64,000 nucleotides of DNA. Origin: JAEXNA01 sp037189585 (GTDB taxonomy: Bacteria; Vulcanimicrobiota; Xenobia; Xenobiales; JADMJV01). This document shows, one piece after another, positions 53,582 to 62,721 of the stretch. Under the pieces are notes generated by a model. The model did not search any database and was not told the origin of the DNA. It saw only the letters and a list, made by a program, of their open reading frames with translations. Made by a program: the position numbers and the translations under genes. The DNA lies in the NCBI GenBank assembly GCA_037189585.1, contig JBBCJA010000020.1, positions 124,001 to 188,000 on the forward strand, in the 5' to 3' direction. Every line of letters begins with the position of its first letter. Position 1 is the stretch's first letter.

Positions 53582-56500
53582 TTACCTTTGCCCCCGATGC
53601 CCAGGAAGAGGGAGAGTTTGCTCAAGGTGGTGGGAGTGGGTAGCCATTCCAGTGGAGGTTCGCTCTCATCCTCGTGAGCCGTCCAGGAGGTCTCCCACAG
53701 CCGCACATGACCACCCGTGGCCACTGTGGCGAGATATCGCCCGTTGGCGCTGACGCAGAGCTGCCGGATTCGACCGCGATGGGCGGAAAACTCTTCTAGA
53801 AGGGCGCCGGTGTGGAGGTCGAAAAAAAGCAGTTGACCCCCTTTGGTGGCCGCGATCCCCACGGAAAGATTCGGGATCAGCTCGAAACTGGAAATAGCGG
53901 CGCTAGCGGCCTGAGCTAACTGAAAAACAACTCGATGACGACCGGGATCGCAAAGCGCCAGGCTGCCGTCGTCGAAGCCGAGGTAAAGTAGTGGGGAATG
54001 CCGGTCGTTATAGGCGTAGGTGAGGTGAGAGACACACTGGAGCCCTTTGGGCCGCGTGGGAGTCATTTTGGGTCGCTTGCTGCCCAGGGCGATCGTGCCG
54101 AACTCTTCCTGACAGGCCACCATGACGGTGTCGTTCTGGTAAGGAAAAACCCGTTCGAAGGGTGGAACCAGACCCGGAGCCTCGGCGATGACATGTTGGC
54201 CCTGGCCGGTATCGTAAACGCCGATGGCGCCGTCGGCCGTGACATAGGTCGCGAGCGGGCCTCGCAGGGTGACTTGGCGCAAGCCGTGCCGCTCCAGAGA
54301 GATGGCGCGTAGCTTTCGTCCGTCCTTGAGTCCGTAGACCCCGCCCTCGCCGCGCCGGTCGATGACAAGAATGGCTTCGCTATCTTGCTCGGACGTCATG
54401 GCCGCGGCCATGACGTCGTCGGTGGCCGACGCGTTCCAAAGAGCTTTGGTTTCGACGCCGGTGTCGAAGTAGAGCGTGAGCTCCGCGCCAAAGGTGACCA
54501 ACAGGTGGCGTCCGTCGGCCGACAGGGCGATAGGGCCTGTTCGAGCCTCGGCATCTTCACTCGTGATATTGAGACGCTCCCATACCGCCTCGAGACGCTC
54601 CCGGCGCAGCACCGTGAGAAGCCGCCAGTTCATGTCCAGGGCTTCGGGCGACTGAGCGTACCCCTCCACGGAGCGGGCTCGGCTGAGGTGGCGATAAGCG
54701 GCCGGCACTTGATCGCGTTGTAACGCGGCCTCAGCCTGGGAGAGGCAGTCACGAAATCTCTGGGAGGCGCTGACGATCTCTGAGTAGCTTCTTCCCGGAG
54801 ACAGCAGAAATGACCGTTCATAGACTCTCTGGTCTTCATCGACCTCCCACACGTCCAAGCAGCCGTTTCTATCCACGCTGACCGCCCGACGGCCGTCCCG
54901 GGCCAGAGTCAACGATAGGGGGTCGGGAACGGACTGATTCCACACCCGGAGCTTGCGAAACGGCCGTAGGTCGAACAGCTCCAGGTGACCTTGATGAAAG
55001 ACCAGAGCGCGATTGCAGGCCCAATCGATCTCGGCCGGTCCATCTCCCTGGCAGAGAATCCGTCCTTGCCGATCGACGATGACAAAACCGTGGTCCATAC
55101 GCACCACCAGGCTTCGTGCCTGGCTTGCCACGCTCAGATGGCGAACCGGAGAGGGGAGGCGAAGATCGAAGGTCGTGTCCTGGGTTTCGAAATTCAAGGC
55201 TTGCAGGCGTCCCGAGGCGTGACCCACGTACAGAGTCGAGCCGGTACGGTTGAGCAGCAGGCAGGTCGCGTCACCGGCATCTTCCACGGTGGGTGGCCAA
55301 TCTTCGATTCGGATCTTGGAATCTTCGTCGGGTTGGGCGATCTGACCGGTCGGAAGTAGCAGGCAGAGGTGATCACCGTCTTGATCAAAGCATGCTAGAA
55401 GACGCCCTTGCCCTGCCAGAGTAGAACCGAAATCGAGTTTGTTGAGGCGCGACTCTCGGACGTCGAACAAAAAAAGCCCGTTCTTGTCGGCGACAAGCAT
55501 CCGGTGGAGTTCCCGAGTAATGGCCAGGAGCCGTCCCTCTTTGCGGCCTAACAGATTCAGGTCCGGCAAACGTCTCATCTCGAACGCCGTGGCGTCCTCG
55601 ACCACCAGCAGGCCGTTGGCGCACCAACCACGGGTCACGCGCGAGGCGCCCTGATTGCGGGTTGTCCTCTGGCTAACGCACTCCTCATCGACATCCCAGA
55701 TCAGAATGGAGTTCTCGTTAACCCCTATGATGCCGGAGCTGTCCGGTAAAATCATGGCGGAGACCGCGCCGTCCGAGGGCACCACGTGATAGGCCGAAGA
55801 GGCCGAGGGGAAAAGAAAGCGTCCGCCCAGAGAGCGCTTCCCTTGAGTGGACAGGCGCTTGCGCTCTTGGGAACCGACGTCGGCCGGCATGGCTGTCAGC
55901 GCGGAGCGATAAGCTTTTTCGGCGGCGTAGTATTGTCCGCTATACATCAGAGCATCCCCCAGGGCTCTTTGGATCGGCCCGTTTTGCGCCGACTCGGAGG
56001 ACAGACCTCTCAGGACATCGGCCGCCTCTTGCGACTGTCCCTCCTCAATGCAAAGTAAGGCCAGGGGAAGTCCGGCACGGGCTTGGCGAAGGCGCCGTAG
56101 AGCCTCCTCGGAGTCGATTCGACCCGCTCGCTTGTCCATTTGCGTCAGATTGTAGAGACACTCGGGATGGCCCGACTCGATGCGTAGCCCTCGGCGCCAG
56201 ACCTCGCGAGCCTCCTCGCGCTTGCCCAGGGAGTACAACGACACGGCGCGGTTGTTGAGAGTGTCCGGACGGAGCTCGGTGGCGTCGGCCATCACACCGG
56301 AGTAGGGATGACCGATGACACGTTTGTAGATTCCCTCAAGGGCTTCTTGGAGGCGCTCCATGCTTTGGGGACGGCGCCTCGGGTCTTTTTCCAGACAGAG
56401 CAGAAGAAGCTGGACCAGATCCGCGGGGATGTCGGGATAGAATTCTCTGGGATCGGGGGCTTTGGCTGTCAGGTGGCGGTCGATCAGCACCTCGGGAGCC

Positions 56501-57282
56501 AGCCGCTCCTGCTCGCTATCGAAGGGGCGCCGTCCGCAGACCATTTCGTAGATGGTGACACCGAGGGCGTAGATGTCGGCGCCGACATCCACTTCCTCAG
56601 CCGACCCCCACTGTTCCGGAGCTCCGTACTGAGGGGTTCCGAGGAAGGCCCCGGTTGAGGTGATACTGAGGTTTTTGGGAAGTTGTGTCGCTACCGGGCC
56701 CGAGTCGATCGGTTCATCCACCGAAGTCGCCGTCTTGACGATGCCAAAATCGGTGATACAGACTCGCTCGTCTCCGCGGATCAGCAAGTTGGCTGGTTTG
56801 ATATCCCGATGGATCACTCCGTGGGAGTGCGCGTAGGCCATCCCTCGGGTGATCTGAATGGCGATGTCGAGGACTTTTTCCCACTGCCCCGGCCGGACGT
56901 GACCGGCCTCGATCCATTGCTTGAGCGAACCGCCGGTGAGATAGTCGAGAAACAACGAGGGGAGACCCGAAATGTCCATCACGAACAGACACTGGACGAT
57001 GTGAGGATGCACACCTAGATCGATCCAGGTTTCGGCTTCGCGGAGAAATCGGTCGCGCGCGGTGGGGGAGCCGACGAGTGCCGGCAGAGGCATCTTCACG
57101 GCCAATTCCCGGTTCCACTCGCGGTGGTAAACACGCCACACCACACCCATGCCGCCCTTTCCGATCAGCTCCTGGATCTGCATGCGGCCGTCAATGACGT
57201 CACCGGGTTTCCAGTTCGCGAAACTGATCGGGCGTGTGGTCGTAAGTTCGCCGTAAGTTCCCCCCGTATCGGTGTCGCTCAA
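53578..57282 (-). CDS. Ser/Thr protein kinase with TPR and beta-propeller domains
   Basis: 1234 residues from TTG 57282, overlapping the VOC stop as TTGA; the longer frame to 57351 lies inside that gene. Kinase ~33-330: GKGGMGVVW (41-49), Lys63 in LAVKMP, HRDIKPAN (158-165), DFG (178-180), then GTPQYGAPEQ. Next, TPR-like helices (~350-480). The rest (~490-1234) is a long propeller region (LRAISLERHGLRQVTLRGPL, GDGPAEIDWACNRALVFHQG) that may fold as two seven-bladed propellers. Probably cytoplasmic, since no TM segment is seen between the domains. It sits in an overlapping operon with unknown, VOC and GshB-like genes. Confidence 0.92.
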   Translation of the reverse strand: MSDTDTGGTYGELTTTRPISFANWKPGDVIDGRMQIQELIGKGGMGVVWRVYHREWNRELAVKMPLPALVGSPTARDRFLREAETWIDLGVHPHIVQCLFVMDISGLPSLFLDYLTGGSLKQWIEAGHVRPGQWEKVLDIAIQITRGMAYAHSHGVIHRDIKPANLLIRGDERVCITDFGIVKTATSVDEPIDSGPVATQLPKNLSITSTGAFLGTPQYGAPEQWGSAEEVDVGADIYALGVTIYEMVCGRRPFDSEQERLAPEVLIDRHLTAKAPDPREFYPDIPADLVQLLLLCLEKDPRRRPQSMERLQEALEGIYKRVIGHPYSGVMADATELRPDTLNNRAVSLYSLGKREEAREVWRRGLRIESGHPECLYNLTQMDKRAGRIDSEEALRRLRQARAGLPLALLCIEEGQSQEAADVLRGLSSESAQNGPIQRALGDALMYSGQYYAAEKAYRSALTAMPADVGSQERKRLSTQGKRSLGGRFLFPSASSAYHVVPSDGAVSAMILPDSSGIIGVNENSILIWDVDEECVSQRTTRNQGASRVTRGWCANGLLVVEDATAFEMRRLPDLNLLGRKEGRLLAITRELHRMLVADKNGLFLFDVRESRLNKLDFGSTLAGQGRLLACFDQDGDHLCLLLPTGQIAQPDEDSKIRIEDWPPTVEDAGDATCLLLNRTGSTLYVGHASGRLQALNFETQDTTFDLRLPSPVRHLSVASQARSLVVRMDHGFVIVDRQGRILCQGDGPAEIDWACNRALVFHQGHLELFDLRPFRKLRVWNQSVPDPLSLTLARDGRRAVSVDRNGCLDVWEVDEDQRVYERSFLLSPGRSYSEIVSASQRFRDCLSQAEAALQRDQVPAAYRHLSRARSVEGYAQSPEALDMNWRLLTVLRRERLEAVWERLNITSEDAEARTGPIALSADGRHLLVTFGAELTLYFDTGVETKALWNASATDDVMAAAMTSEQDSEAILVIDRRGEGGVYGLKDGRKLRAISLERHGLRQVTLRGPLATYVTADGAIGVYDTGQGQHVIAEAPGLVPPFERVFPYQNDTVMVACQEEFGTIALGSKRPKMTPTRPKGLQCVSHLTYAYNDRHSPLLYLGFDDGSLALCDPGRHRVVFQLAQAASAAISSFELIPNLSVGIAATKGGQLLFFDLHTGALLEEFSAHRGRIRQLCVSANGRYLATVATGGHVRLWETSWTAHEDESEPPLEWLPTPTTLSKLSLFLGIGGKGK

Positions 57283-57659
57283 GAAACCCCCTGGCGAAAC
57301 TCCAGGCGATATCCATCCGGATCGAGCAAAATGGCGATCCGGTCTCCCCAAGGGGTGTTGACCGGGGCGACCTCTTTAGCTTCTTCAGGAGCCGAGCGCC
57401 AGAGCTCTTCGAGGTCGGGACAGGTGAAGAGAAGTACGATCCCGGTCGAGCCTTTTTGCCAACCGACACCGAAGGTCTGTTGCTCGGCCGGGCTCAACGA
57501 CTCGTGCAGGTGTAGATTCAGCGAGTCTCCCAGCTTTAGTACGGAGGAACGGTTGGTCGTTTTTTCTAGAGAAAACCCCAGAGAGCGATAAAACTCCACG
57601 CTCCTCCGGAGTTCGGCGCAGACCAGAAAAAGACCACGAAACCCTCTGACTGCTACCAA
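57279..57659 (-). CDS. VOC (glyoxalase/bleomycin-resistance-like) family protein
   Basis: 126 residues from TTG 57659, overlapping the upstream stop (TTGGTAG). One VOC module pair: LRRSVEFYRSLGFSLEKT, LHLHES, TCPDLEELW and DPDGYRLEFRQ. The family binds a metal through His/Glu on paired modules, but the exact metal residues here are uncertain. It may be a dioxygenase, isomerase or a non-enzymatic antibiotic-binding relative. The kinase start overlaps its stop by 4 bp. No substrate can be named. Confidence 0.85.
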   Translation of the reverse strand: MVAVRGFRGLFLVCAELRRSVEFYRSLGFSLEKTTNRSSVLKLGDSLNLHLHESLSPAEQQTFGVGWQKGSTGIVLLFTCPDLEELWRSAPEEAKEVAPVNTPWGDRIAILLDPDGYRLEFRQGVS

Positions 57660-58258
57660 GGAAACTCCATGTGGATCTGGTATTCGAGAGCGCGATCGAG
57701 GACCTGTTGGAGATAGTCCGAGAGGAGCTGTAAGAAAGTATCGGCTTCAAAGGCCTTAGCCGGAGACTCTCCCCCGATGAGCCACCAGAGCAAGAGATTG
57801 GCCGGCGCCAGGCGATCTCGCCGTCCATCCGGACCCCGATGGCCAAAAGTCTGTGTGACCAGGTCGACCCTTTCGAGCTCTCGAGGGGTCAAAAGCGAGA
57901 TGGTCGCCATGCGCGAGAGCAGAACGCCCAGTTCCGGCTGGCCCGATCGATTGACGATCGCCTTGAAGAGATAGGCTATCCCAAAACAGGTGAAAGCCTT
58001 GGCCTCTTCATGGTGTCGAACCCGCACGGGTCCCGCACGCTCCACGCGATCGCGAAAGGCGCCCGAGGTCCGGGGCGACTGGGCGATGATGGAAAGAAGG
58101 GAGAGACAGGTAGGCAGGGCATGAAGGTAACGTTGGCCGATGCTGTCGGGTCCTGAACCAAAACGAGCGAGAATCTGGCGCGCTTCCGGCATCCCCATTA
58201 GTCGCTCTTCGATGGCCTGTCTTTTCCCTTCGAAGGCTTCGAGGAAAGGATCGCTCAT
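57653..58258 (-). CDS. Protein of unknown function at the head of the kinase operon
   Basis: 201 residues, no signal peptide or TM segment. It is mostly helical (FLEAFEGKRQAIEERLMGMP, TISLLTPRELERVDLVTQTF), with a hydrophobic helix LPTCLSLLSIIAQ and WWLIGGE near the middle. It overlaps the VOC start and leads the VOC-kinase-GshB-like operon. It is divergent from the glycine-zipper gene at 58342 with an 83-bp gap. I recognise no family. Confidence 0.6.
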   Translation of the reverse strand: MSDPFLEAFEGKRQAIEERLMGMPEARQILARFGSGPDSIGQRYLHALPTCLSLLSIIAQSPRTSGAFRDRVERAGPVRVRHHEEAKAFTCFGIAYLFKAIVNRSGQPELGVLLSRMATISLLTPRELERVDLVTQTFGHRGPDGRRDRLAPANLLLWWLIGGESPAKAFEADTFLQLLSDYLQQVLDRALEYQIHMEFPW

Positions 58259-58341
58259 GGGTGAGCCGGTTCGACGAAAATAAGCCCCCTCCCGCTTCTT
58301 AAAATTCTGTTCACGATTTTTTCAGGTGATGGTTTTAAGAT

Positions 58342-59670
58342 GTGAGGGTGAAGATTATCTCCAACATTCAACGCTACACCGCGCCTCGAGTCGACCGTCA
58401 GACGGGTGTCGACACCAGCGGTGACGAAGTGGTCGTCGACGCCAAGGGCAACTCCATCGAACGCAAGGCCGGTCCTGGAGTTTTAGCGGGTGGAATTCAA
58501 GGCTATCTGTTGGATGGGATCAGCGGAGCGGCCGGCGGTATCATCGGAAGCGTTTCAGGCGCCGCGGTAGCGAAGAAGACGAATATGTTGGCTGGAGCCG
58601 CCGCCGGGACGGCCGTCGGAGCGTTAACCTCGACAGCCCTGACGGCCGGTCTTGCCGCCGCTTTCGGAGGGCAGCCCGGTAATCTCTTGATCGCCGCTGT
58701 CAGTGGTGGAATGGCTGGACTTTCTGGAACTCTGGCTTCGGCTCCCGGTGGAGCCGGCGTGATGTCGGGCGGAATTCAAGGATTCGTTGGAAATCGGATG
58801 TCCGGCATGGCGGCGGGTTCGGTCGGCGGCTACGTCGGACTCGAAGTCGGGGAGAGAACCGGATCCACTCCTCTGGCCATGTTGGCGGGAACGGCCTCGG
58901 GCGCCCTGGTGGGCGCGGGCAGCACCGCGGGTCTGTTCGCTCTTGTCGGTGGGCAAGCCAATGTCGCCGTGTTAGTGGGGTCGGCGGTCCTGGGTGGACT
59001 GGCCGGCGCGGCCGGCACCATCGGCGGAAGTCTTCGCGCGGCGCCGAAGGACGGCGTGTATGGCGGCATGGCGGCGGGTATGGCCGCCGGCGCGATGGTG
59101 GGAAATCCGATGTTGGGTCTTTCCTCAGCCGCGGCGGCCGGTTTCGCGGCCCGGGCTGAGAGCAAAGTTGGACAGGCTATTCTGGGAGTCGCGGGAGGCG
59201 CGGCGGCCGGAGCGGCTGTGGGAGCTTTGACCGGACCGTCAGGGATTTTGACCGGGGCCATCGCCGGGGCGTTGGCAGCTCCGGTGGGCGCCATCCTGGG
59301 CACGACGACGCGTCAGGTGATGCGCAACGCCCAGGTGGATATGATCGAGGGTATCAATAAGAAGTTTGTCGATCCTTACCTGGAAAAGCACACCCTATCT
59401 CACGGCCAGAAGGTGATGGTGGGCGCGGCCGCCGGAGGCCTGGCTCTGGGCACCACAGGGATGGTCGCGGGCTGGAAAGGTGTCGCCGTGATGGGAACCC
59501 TGGGCGCCGCCGCCGGAGCCTTTCACTGGGATCGTGTGATCAAGAAGGCCAAACAGCACAAAGAAGCCGACCAGAATGCGTCCAGTCACACCCGTCGTCA
59601 GGAAGTCTACGCTGACGTGGTGGCGGCTCAGGAGCGCATCATGGGCGGCGCCGAAGTGGTACCCACGTAG
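58342..59670 (+). CDS. Triplicated glycine-zipper protein
   Basis: 442 residues from GTG 58342 (GTG 58348 is possible). The N-terminus (VKIISNIQRYTAPRVDRQTG) is polar with no Sec signal. From ~45 to ~320 there are three similar ~90-residue units: the first begins GVLAGGIQGYLLDGISGAAG, the second GVMSGGIQGFVGNRMSGMAA, the third GVYGGMAAGMAAGAMVGN. Each is rich in GxxxG. The C-terminal ~90 residues add another zipper, then a basic end (KKAKQHKEAD). TTTTCAGGT lies 15 bp upstream. It is related to the zipper protein at 17147. Pore or membrane-scaffold use is inferred. Confidence 0.65.
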   Translation: MRVKIISNIQRYTAPRVDRQTGVDTSGDEVVVDAKGNSIERKAGPGVLAGGIQGYLLDGISGAAGGIIGSVSGAAVAKKTNMLAGAAAGTAVGALTSTALTAGLAAAFGGQPGNLLIAAVSGGMAGLSGTLASAPGGAGVMSGGIQGFVGNRMSGMAAGSVGGYVGLEVGERTGSTPLAMLAGTASGALVGAGSTAGLFALVGGQANVAVLVGSAVLGGLAGAAGTIGGSLRAAPKDGVYGGMAAGMAAGAMVGNPMLGLSSAAAAGFAARAESKVGQAILGVAGGAAAGAAVGALTGPSGILTGAIAGALAAPVGAILGTTTRQVMRNAQVDMIEGINKKFVDPYLEKHTLSHGQKVMVGAAAGGLALGTTGMVAGWKGVAVMGTLGAAAGAFHWDRVIKKAKQHKEADQNASSHTRRQEVYADVVAAQERIMGGAEVVPT

Positions 59671-59808
59671 GACCTAGGACTTGGTCCGAAAAAACCTCCC
59701 AATTTGGAGCACGGATCCATCCCCGCTAGCAGCGTTGCTTTCTCCTCATTTGTGTCGGACAAACAGCGTCTAAAGCGCCTTGCCAGTGTGGCGCCTCCGC
59801 ACTCGAAA

Positions 59809-59825
59809 CCGGAAAGTTATTCCGG
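59809..59825 (-). terminator. Weak hairpin after the PRC-barrel gene
   Basis: CCGGAA pairs with TTCCGG over a 5-nt loop; on the minus strand only a short TTTC follows. The rest of the 164-bp gap between the convergent genes shows nothing clear. Confidence 0.4.
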
Positions 59826-59834
59826 ACCAAATCC

Positions 59835-60284
59835 TTAGTTGTGGTGCCGGCGATATCGCTTGTTTCGATTATTGCGGTTGCCACCACCGCCGTTGCGGTC
59901 GTTTCCACGCTCAGGGCGTGAATCGCGCTCCATGCGGTCGCTGCGTTGGGCTTCACGACCGGTATAGGCGGACTCCGGAAATTCTTCCATGTCGATAAGT
60001 TCGCCCAGGGTCGCGGTGAGATAGATACCGCGATTGAGCACTTGGCCGACCCGAGCGGTCGGGATCATGACGTCGGCGTTGACGTAGCTGGATTTCTCCA
60101 AGACCAGGTGAGAGATCGAAGCGGTGTCGGGGTCCACCATGATAAATCTTAGTTTTCCGACTTTTTCGCCGTCGATCGTGTAGACATTGGCTCCCACGTG
60201 GAGCTCGGGGGAATTGGTTTGGGACAAAAGGGTCTCCTCGAGTAATGCTTGGCGCCTAAGCAGCCCGCTTAAGGTTGGATTCAC
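59835..60284 (-). CDS. PRC-barrel domain protein with RGG-like tail
   Basis: 149 residues from GTG 60284. Residues ~28-95 are a PRC barrel: VGANVYTIDGEKVGKLRFIM, DPDTASISHLVLEKSS and NADVMIPTARV. The C-terminal ~40 residues are Arg/Asn/Gly-rich (RGNDRNGGGGNRNNRNKRYR), which could bind RNA. PRC barrels occur in photosynthetic reaction-centre H subunits, RimM and many small bacterial proteins. It is convergent with the glycine-zipper gene and divergent from the pilT pair. The specific role is not clear. Confidence 0.85.
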   Translation of the reverse strand: MNPTLSGLLRRQALLEETLLSQTNSPELHVGANVYTIDGEKVGKLRFIMVDPDTASISHLVLEKSSYVNADVMIPTARVGQVLNRGIYLTATLGELIDMEEFPESAYTGREAQRSDRMERDSRPERGNDRNGGGGNRNNRNKRYRRHHN

Positions 60285-60476
60285 ACTGAACCGCCGTCCA
60301 GTTTACTCCATGAAAGCGACCTGCCCCTTTTTCGCGCTGCTTAAACTCTTGAAAAAAAGGATTCGTGATCCCGGAAGGGAAGCTCTAGCAGCTTACTCAG
60401 GGGCTCCCTATCTCGTCCGAGTTCCAACGGAGTGGCATCCGTGCGAGCAGCACTTCTTAGTTTCGGGAGGCATTCT

Positions 60477-61574
60477 TTGGAGCAGAATATCGGTTCACTA
60501 TTGACGGAGATGATTCAGGACGGCGGGTCGGACTTACTTGTGGCCGCCGGGTATCACCCCGCTTATCGTTTGCACGGGAGCCTCAAGACCTTTAAGGACC
60601 GCCCCAAGTTCACCGTGGCCGAGGTGCAGAATATCCTCAAGGAGATTCTGACCGAGGCCGAGATCAATAACCTGAAGAAAGCCAAGGATATGGACTTCGC
60701 TTATCAGGCTCAGCTCGGCCCGTTGGGGCACTGTCGATTTCGCGGTAACGCTTTTTTTCAGAAGTCTGGTCCGAGCGTGGTGCTTCGCTCGATTCCTCGC
60801 TCGGTTCCGACGCTCGAGGGATTGAATCTCCCGGTCGACATCGGCCAGGGTTTGATGGAGCACCATCAAGGCATGGTGCTGGTCACCGGACCGACCGGGG
60901 CTGGTAAAACCAGTACTCTGGCGGCTCTGACAGACTTCGCCAACTCGACGCGAGCTCTCAACATCATCACTTTGGAAGACCCCATCGAGTTCGTCCATCG
61001 ACCGAAGAAGAGTCTGGTGGTTCAACGTCAGGTGGGGATGCATTGTGACTCTTACGCCTCGGCTCTGCGAGCCGCCCTTCGTGAAGACCCGGATTTGATC
61101 TTGGTCGGTGAGCTTCGTGACGAGGAGACGATCTCGCTGTCCATGACCGCGGCCGAGACCGGCCACTTGGTCATCGCCACCATGAACACAATCAGCGCGG
61201 CCCAGACCGTGAACAGAATCGTGAACTCCTTTCCCCCTCGCCAGCAGTCGCAGATCCGCACGATGTTGGCCGACTCGTTGCGCGGTGTGATCTCGCAACA
61301 GCTGTTGGCGCACTCGGACGGCTCGGGACGGTCGCCGGCGGTGGAGGTCATGCTATGCACCTCGGCCATGTCCAACCTGATTCGTGAGAATAAGATGCAT
61401 CAGGTGAACTCGGTCATTCAGACCAACTCGCGGCGCGGGATGCGCATGATGGACGAATCGCTCTATCAGCTAGTGGAGCAAGGAAAGGTCTCGGCCAAAG
61501 ATGCTCTGGACCGGGCCCACGATAAAACCTCGTTCGCCGAGCGTGTCAAACTCGTCCAAGGAGCCGCTTTATGA
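60477..61574 (+). CDS. PilT-like twitching ATPase paralogue with altered histidine box
   Basis: 365 residues. TTG 60477 is chosen because GGGAGG lies 6 nt upstream; GTG 60432 lacks such a site. PilT features are Walker A GPTGAGKTST (138-147), Asp box IITLEDPIEF, Walker B LILVGELRDEETI, and SNLIREN in place of the AIRNLIRE motif. The His box TLHTNS has become TMNTIS (residues 235-240), and the N-terminal SDLHL has become SDLLV, while ETGHL keeps its histidine. It may be a PilU-like accessory or a less active paralogue. It overlaps the pilT start at 61571 by 4 bp. Confidence 0.9.
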   Translation: MEQNIGSLLTEMIQDGGSDLLVAAGYHPAYRLHGSLKTFKDRPKFTVAEVQNILKEILTEAEINNLKKAKDMDFAYQAQLGPLGHCRFRGNAFFQKSGPSVVLRSIPRSVPTLEGLNLPVDIGQGLMEHHQGMVLVTGPTGAGKTSTLAALTDFANSTRALNIITLEDPIEFVHRPKKSLVVQRQVGMHCDSYASALRAALREDPDLILVGELRDEETISLSMTAAETGHLVIATMNTISAAQTVNRIVNSFPPRQQSQIRTMLADSLRGVISQQLLAHSDGSGRSPAVEVMLCTSAMSNLIRENKMHQVNSVIQTNSRRGMRMMDESLYQLVEQGKVSAKDALDRAHDKTSFAERVKLVQGAAL

Positions 61575-62659
61575 TCAAACAATCCGCTGAGCTCGACCGC
61601 TATCTCACCATGACGGTGGATAAGGGCGGGTCCGACCTTCACCTGCAGACAGGGGCCAAGCCTGCCATTCGTATCTTGGGCGACGTGGTGTTCCTCGACG
61701 AGGAGGTTCTCACTCATGGCCGGACCGAGGGTTTGTGTAAGGAAGTTCTCGACGAGAGCCACTTCAACACCTTGTTCAAGACGGGAAGCGTGGATTTTGC
61801 TTATGAGGTGAAAGATTTGGCTCGTTTTCGCGCCAACTTTCTGCTTCAGCACTACGGTTACGGAATGGTGATGCGTGTGATCCCATCGCGTATCCCCACC
61901 CTGGAAGAGCTCAATCTGCCCAAGTCGCTCTACGAGATCTGCGACTACAATAAGGGACTGGTGATCGTCACCGGCCCGACCGGTTCCGGTAAGTCCACCA
62001 CCCTGGCGGCGATGATCAATCACATCAACCAGAACCGAGCCATGCACATCATCACCATCGAGGACCCGATCGAGTTCTCCCACCCTTCGATCAACTCGAT
62101 GATCCAGCAGCGGCAGGTCGGCATTCAGGCCAAGACCTTCGCTCAGGCGCTGCGAGCGGCCCTGCGTGAGTCGCCCGATATTGTGCTGGTCGGTGAGATG
62201 CGTGACTTGGAGACTATCTCCCAGGCGATCTCTGCCGCCGAGACCGGACACCTTGTTTTCGGAACGCTGCACACAAACTCGGCCGCCAAGACCATCGACC
62301 GTATCATCGACGTCTTTCCGGCTGACGCTCAAGACAGTATCCGCTCGATGCTCAGTGGTACGTTGCGCGCCGTGATCGCTCAGCAGCTTCTCAAAACCGC
62401 CGACGGCGAGGGACGAGTGGCTGTTCAGGAGATCATGACGGTGAACATGGGTATCTCGGGTCTCATTCGTGAGGCTAAGACGTCGCAGATTCCCTCGTTC
62501 ATCACGATGGGATCTCGTGAGGGGATGCAGAGCATGGACCAGCACCTGTTGAACCTGGTGCAGGACGGTCGAATTTCAGTGGAGGCGGCCTTCGAGCGTT
62601 GTCTGTCTCCGAATACCCTTACCCGCGCGGGACTCAATCCACCGGCCGACCTTCTCTAA
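61571..62659 (+). CDS. pilT: Type IV pilus retraction ATPase PilT
   Basis: 362 residues. Full set of motifs: N-terminal KGGSDLHLQTGAKPAIR, Walker A GPTGSGKSTTLAA, Asp box IITIEDPIEF, Walker B IVLVGEMRDLETI, His box GTLHTNSAAKTIDRI, and the GLIREAKTSQI element. PilT hexamers disassemble type IV pili for twitching or gliding. It is coupled to the variant paralogue upstream by an ATGA overlap; no pilin, PilB or PilC genes are in the window. A strong shared hairpin follows. Confidence 0.96.
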   Translation: MIKQSAELDRYLTMTVDKGGSDLHLQTGAKPAIRILGDVVFLDEEVLTHGRTEGLCKEVLDESHFNTLFKTGSVDFAYEVKDLARFRANFLLQHYGYGMVMRVIPSRIPTLEELNLPKSLYEICDYNKGLVIVTGPTGSGKSTTLAAMINHINQNRAMHIITIEDPIEFSHPSINSMIQQRQVGIQAKTFAQALRAALRESPDIVLVGEMRDLETISQAISAAETGHLVFGTLHTNSAAKTIDRIIDVFPADAQDSIRSMLSGTLRAVIAQQLLKTADGEGRVAVQEIMTVNMGISGLIREAKTSQIPSFITMGSREGMQSMDQHLLNLVQDGRISVEAAFERCLSPNTLTRAGLNPPADLL

Positions 62660-62681
62660 GCTAAGAGAGAATTTGTGAACG

Positions 62682-62721
62682 AGCTGAAAGCCTTCACCGG
62701 TCGCGGTGGAGGCTTTCAGCT
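62682..62721. terminator. 17-bp-stem hairpin between convergent pilT and ABC exporter genes
   Basis: AGCTGAAAGCCTTCACC (62682-62698) pairs with GGTGGAGGCTTTCAGCT (62705-62721), 6-nt loop, one wobble. It covers the last codons of the ABC gene, and no long T-tract follows on either side, so it may act as a bidirectional stop or as an RNA-stabilising structure. Confidence 0.7.

Noticed and set aside
61466..62545. Long minus-strand frame over pilT
   Set aside because: Antisense shadow of the well-conserved pilT; its product matches nothing and has no start site.
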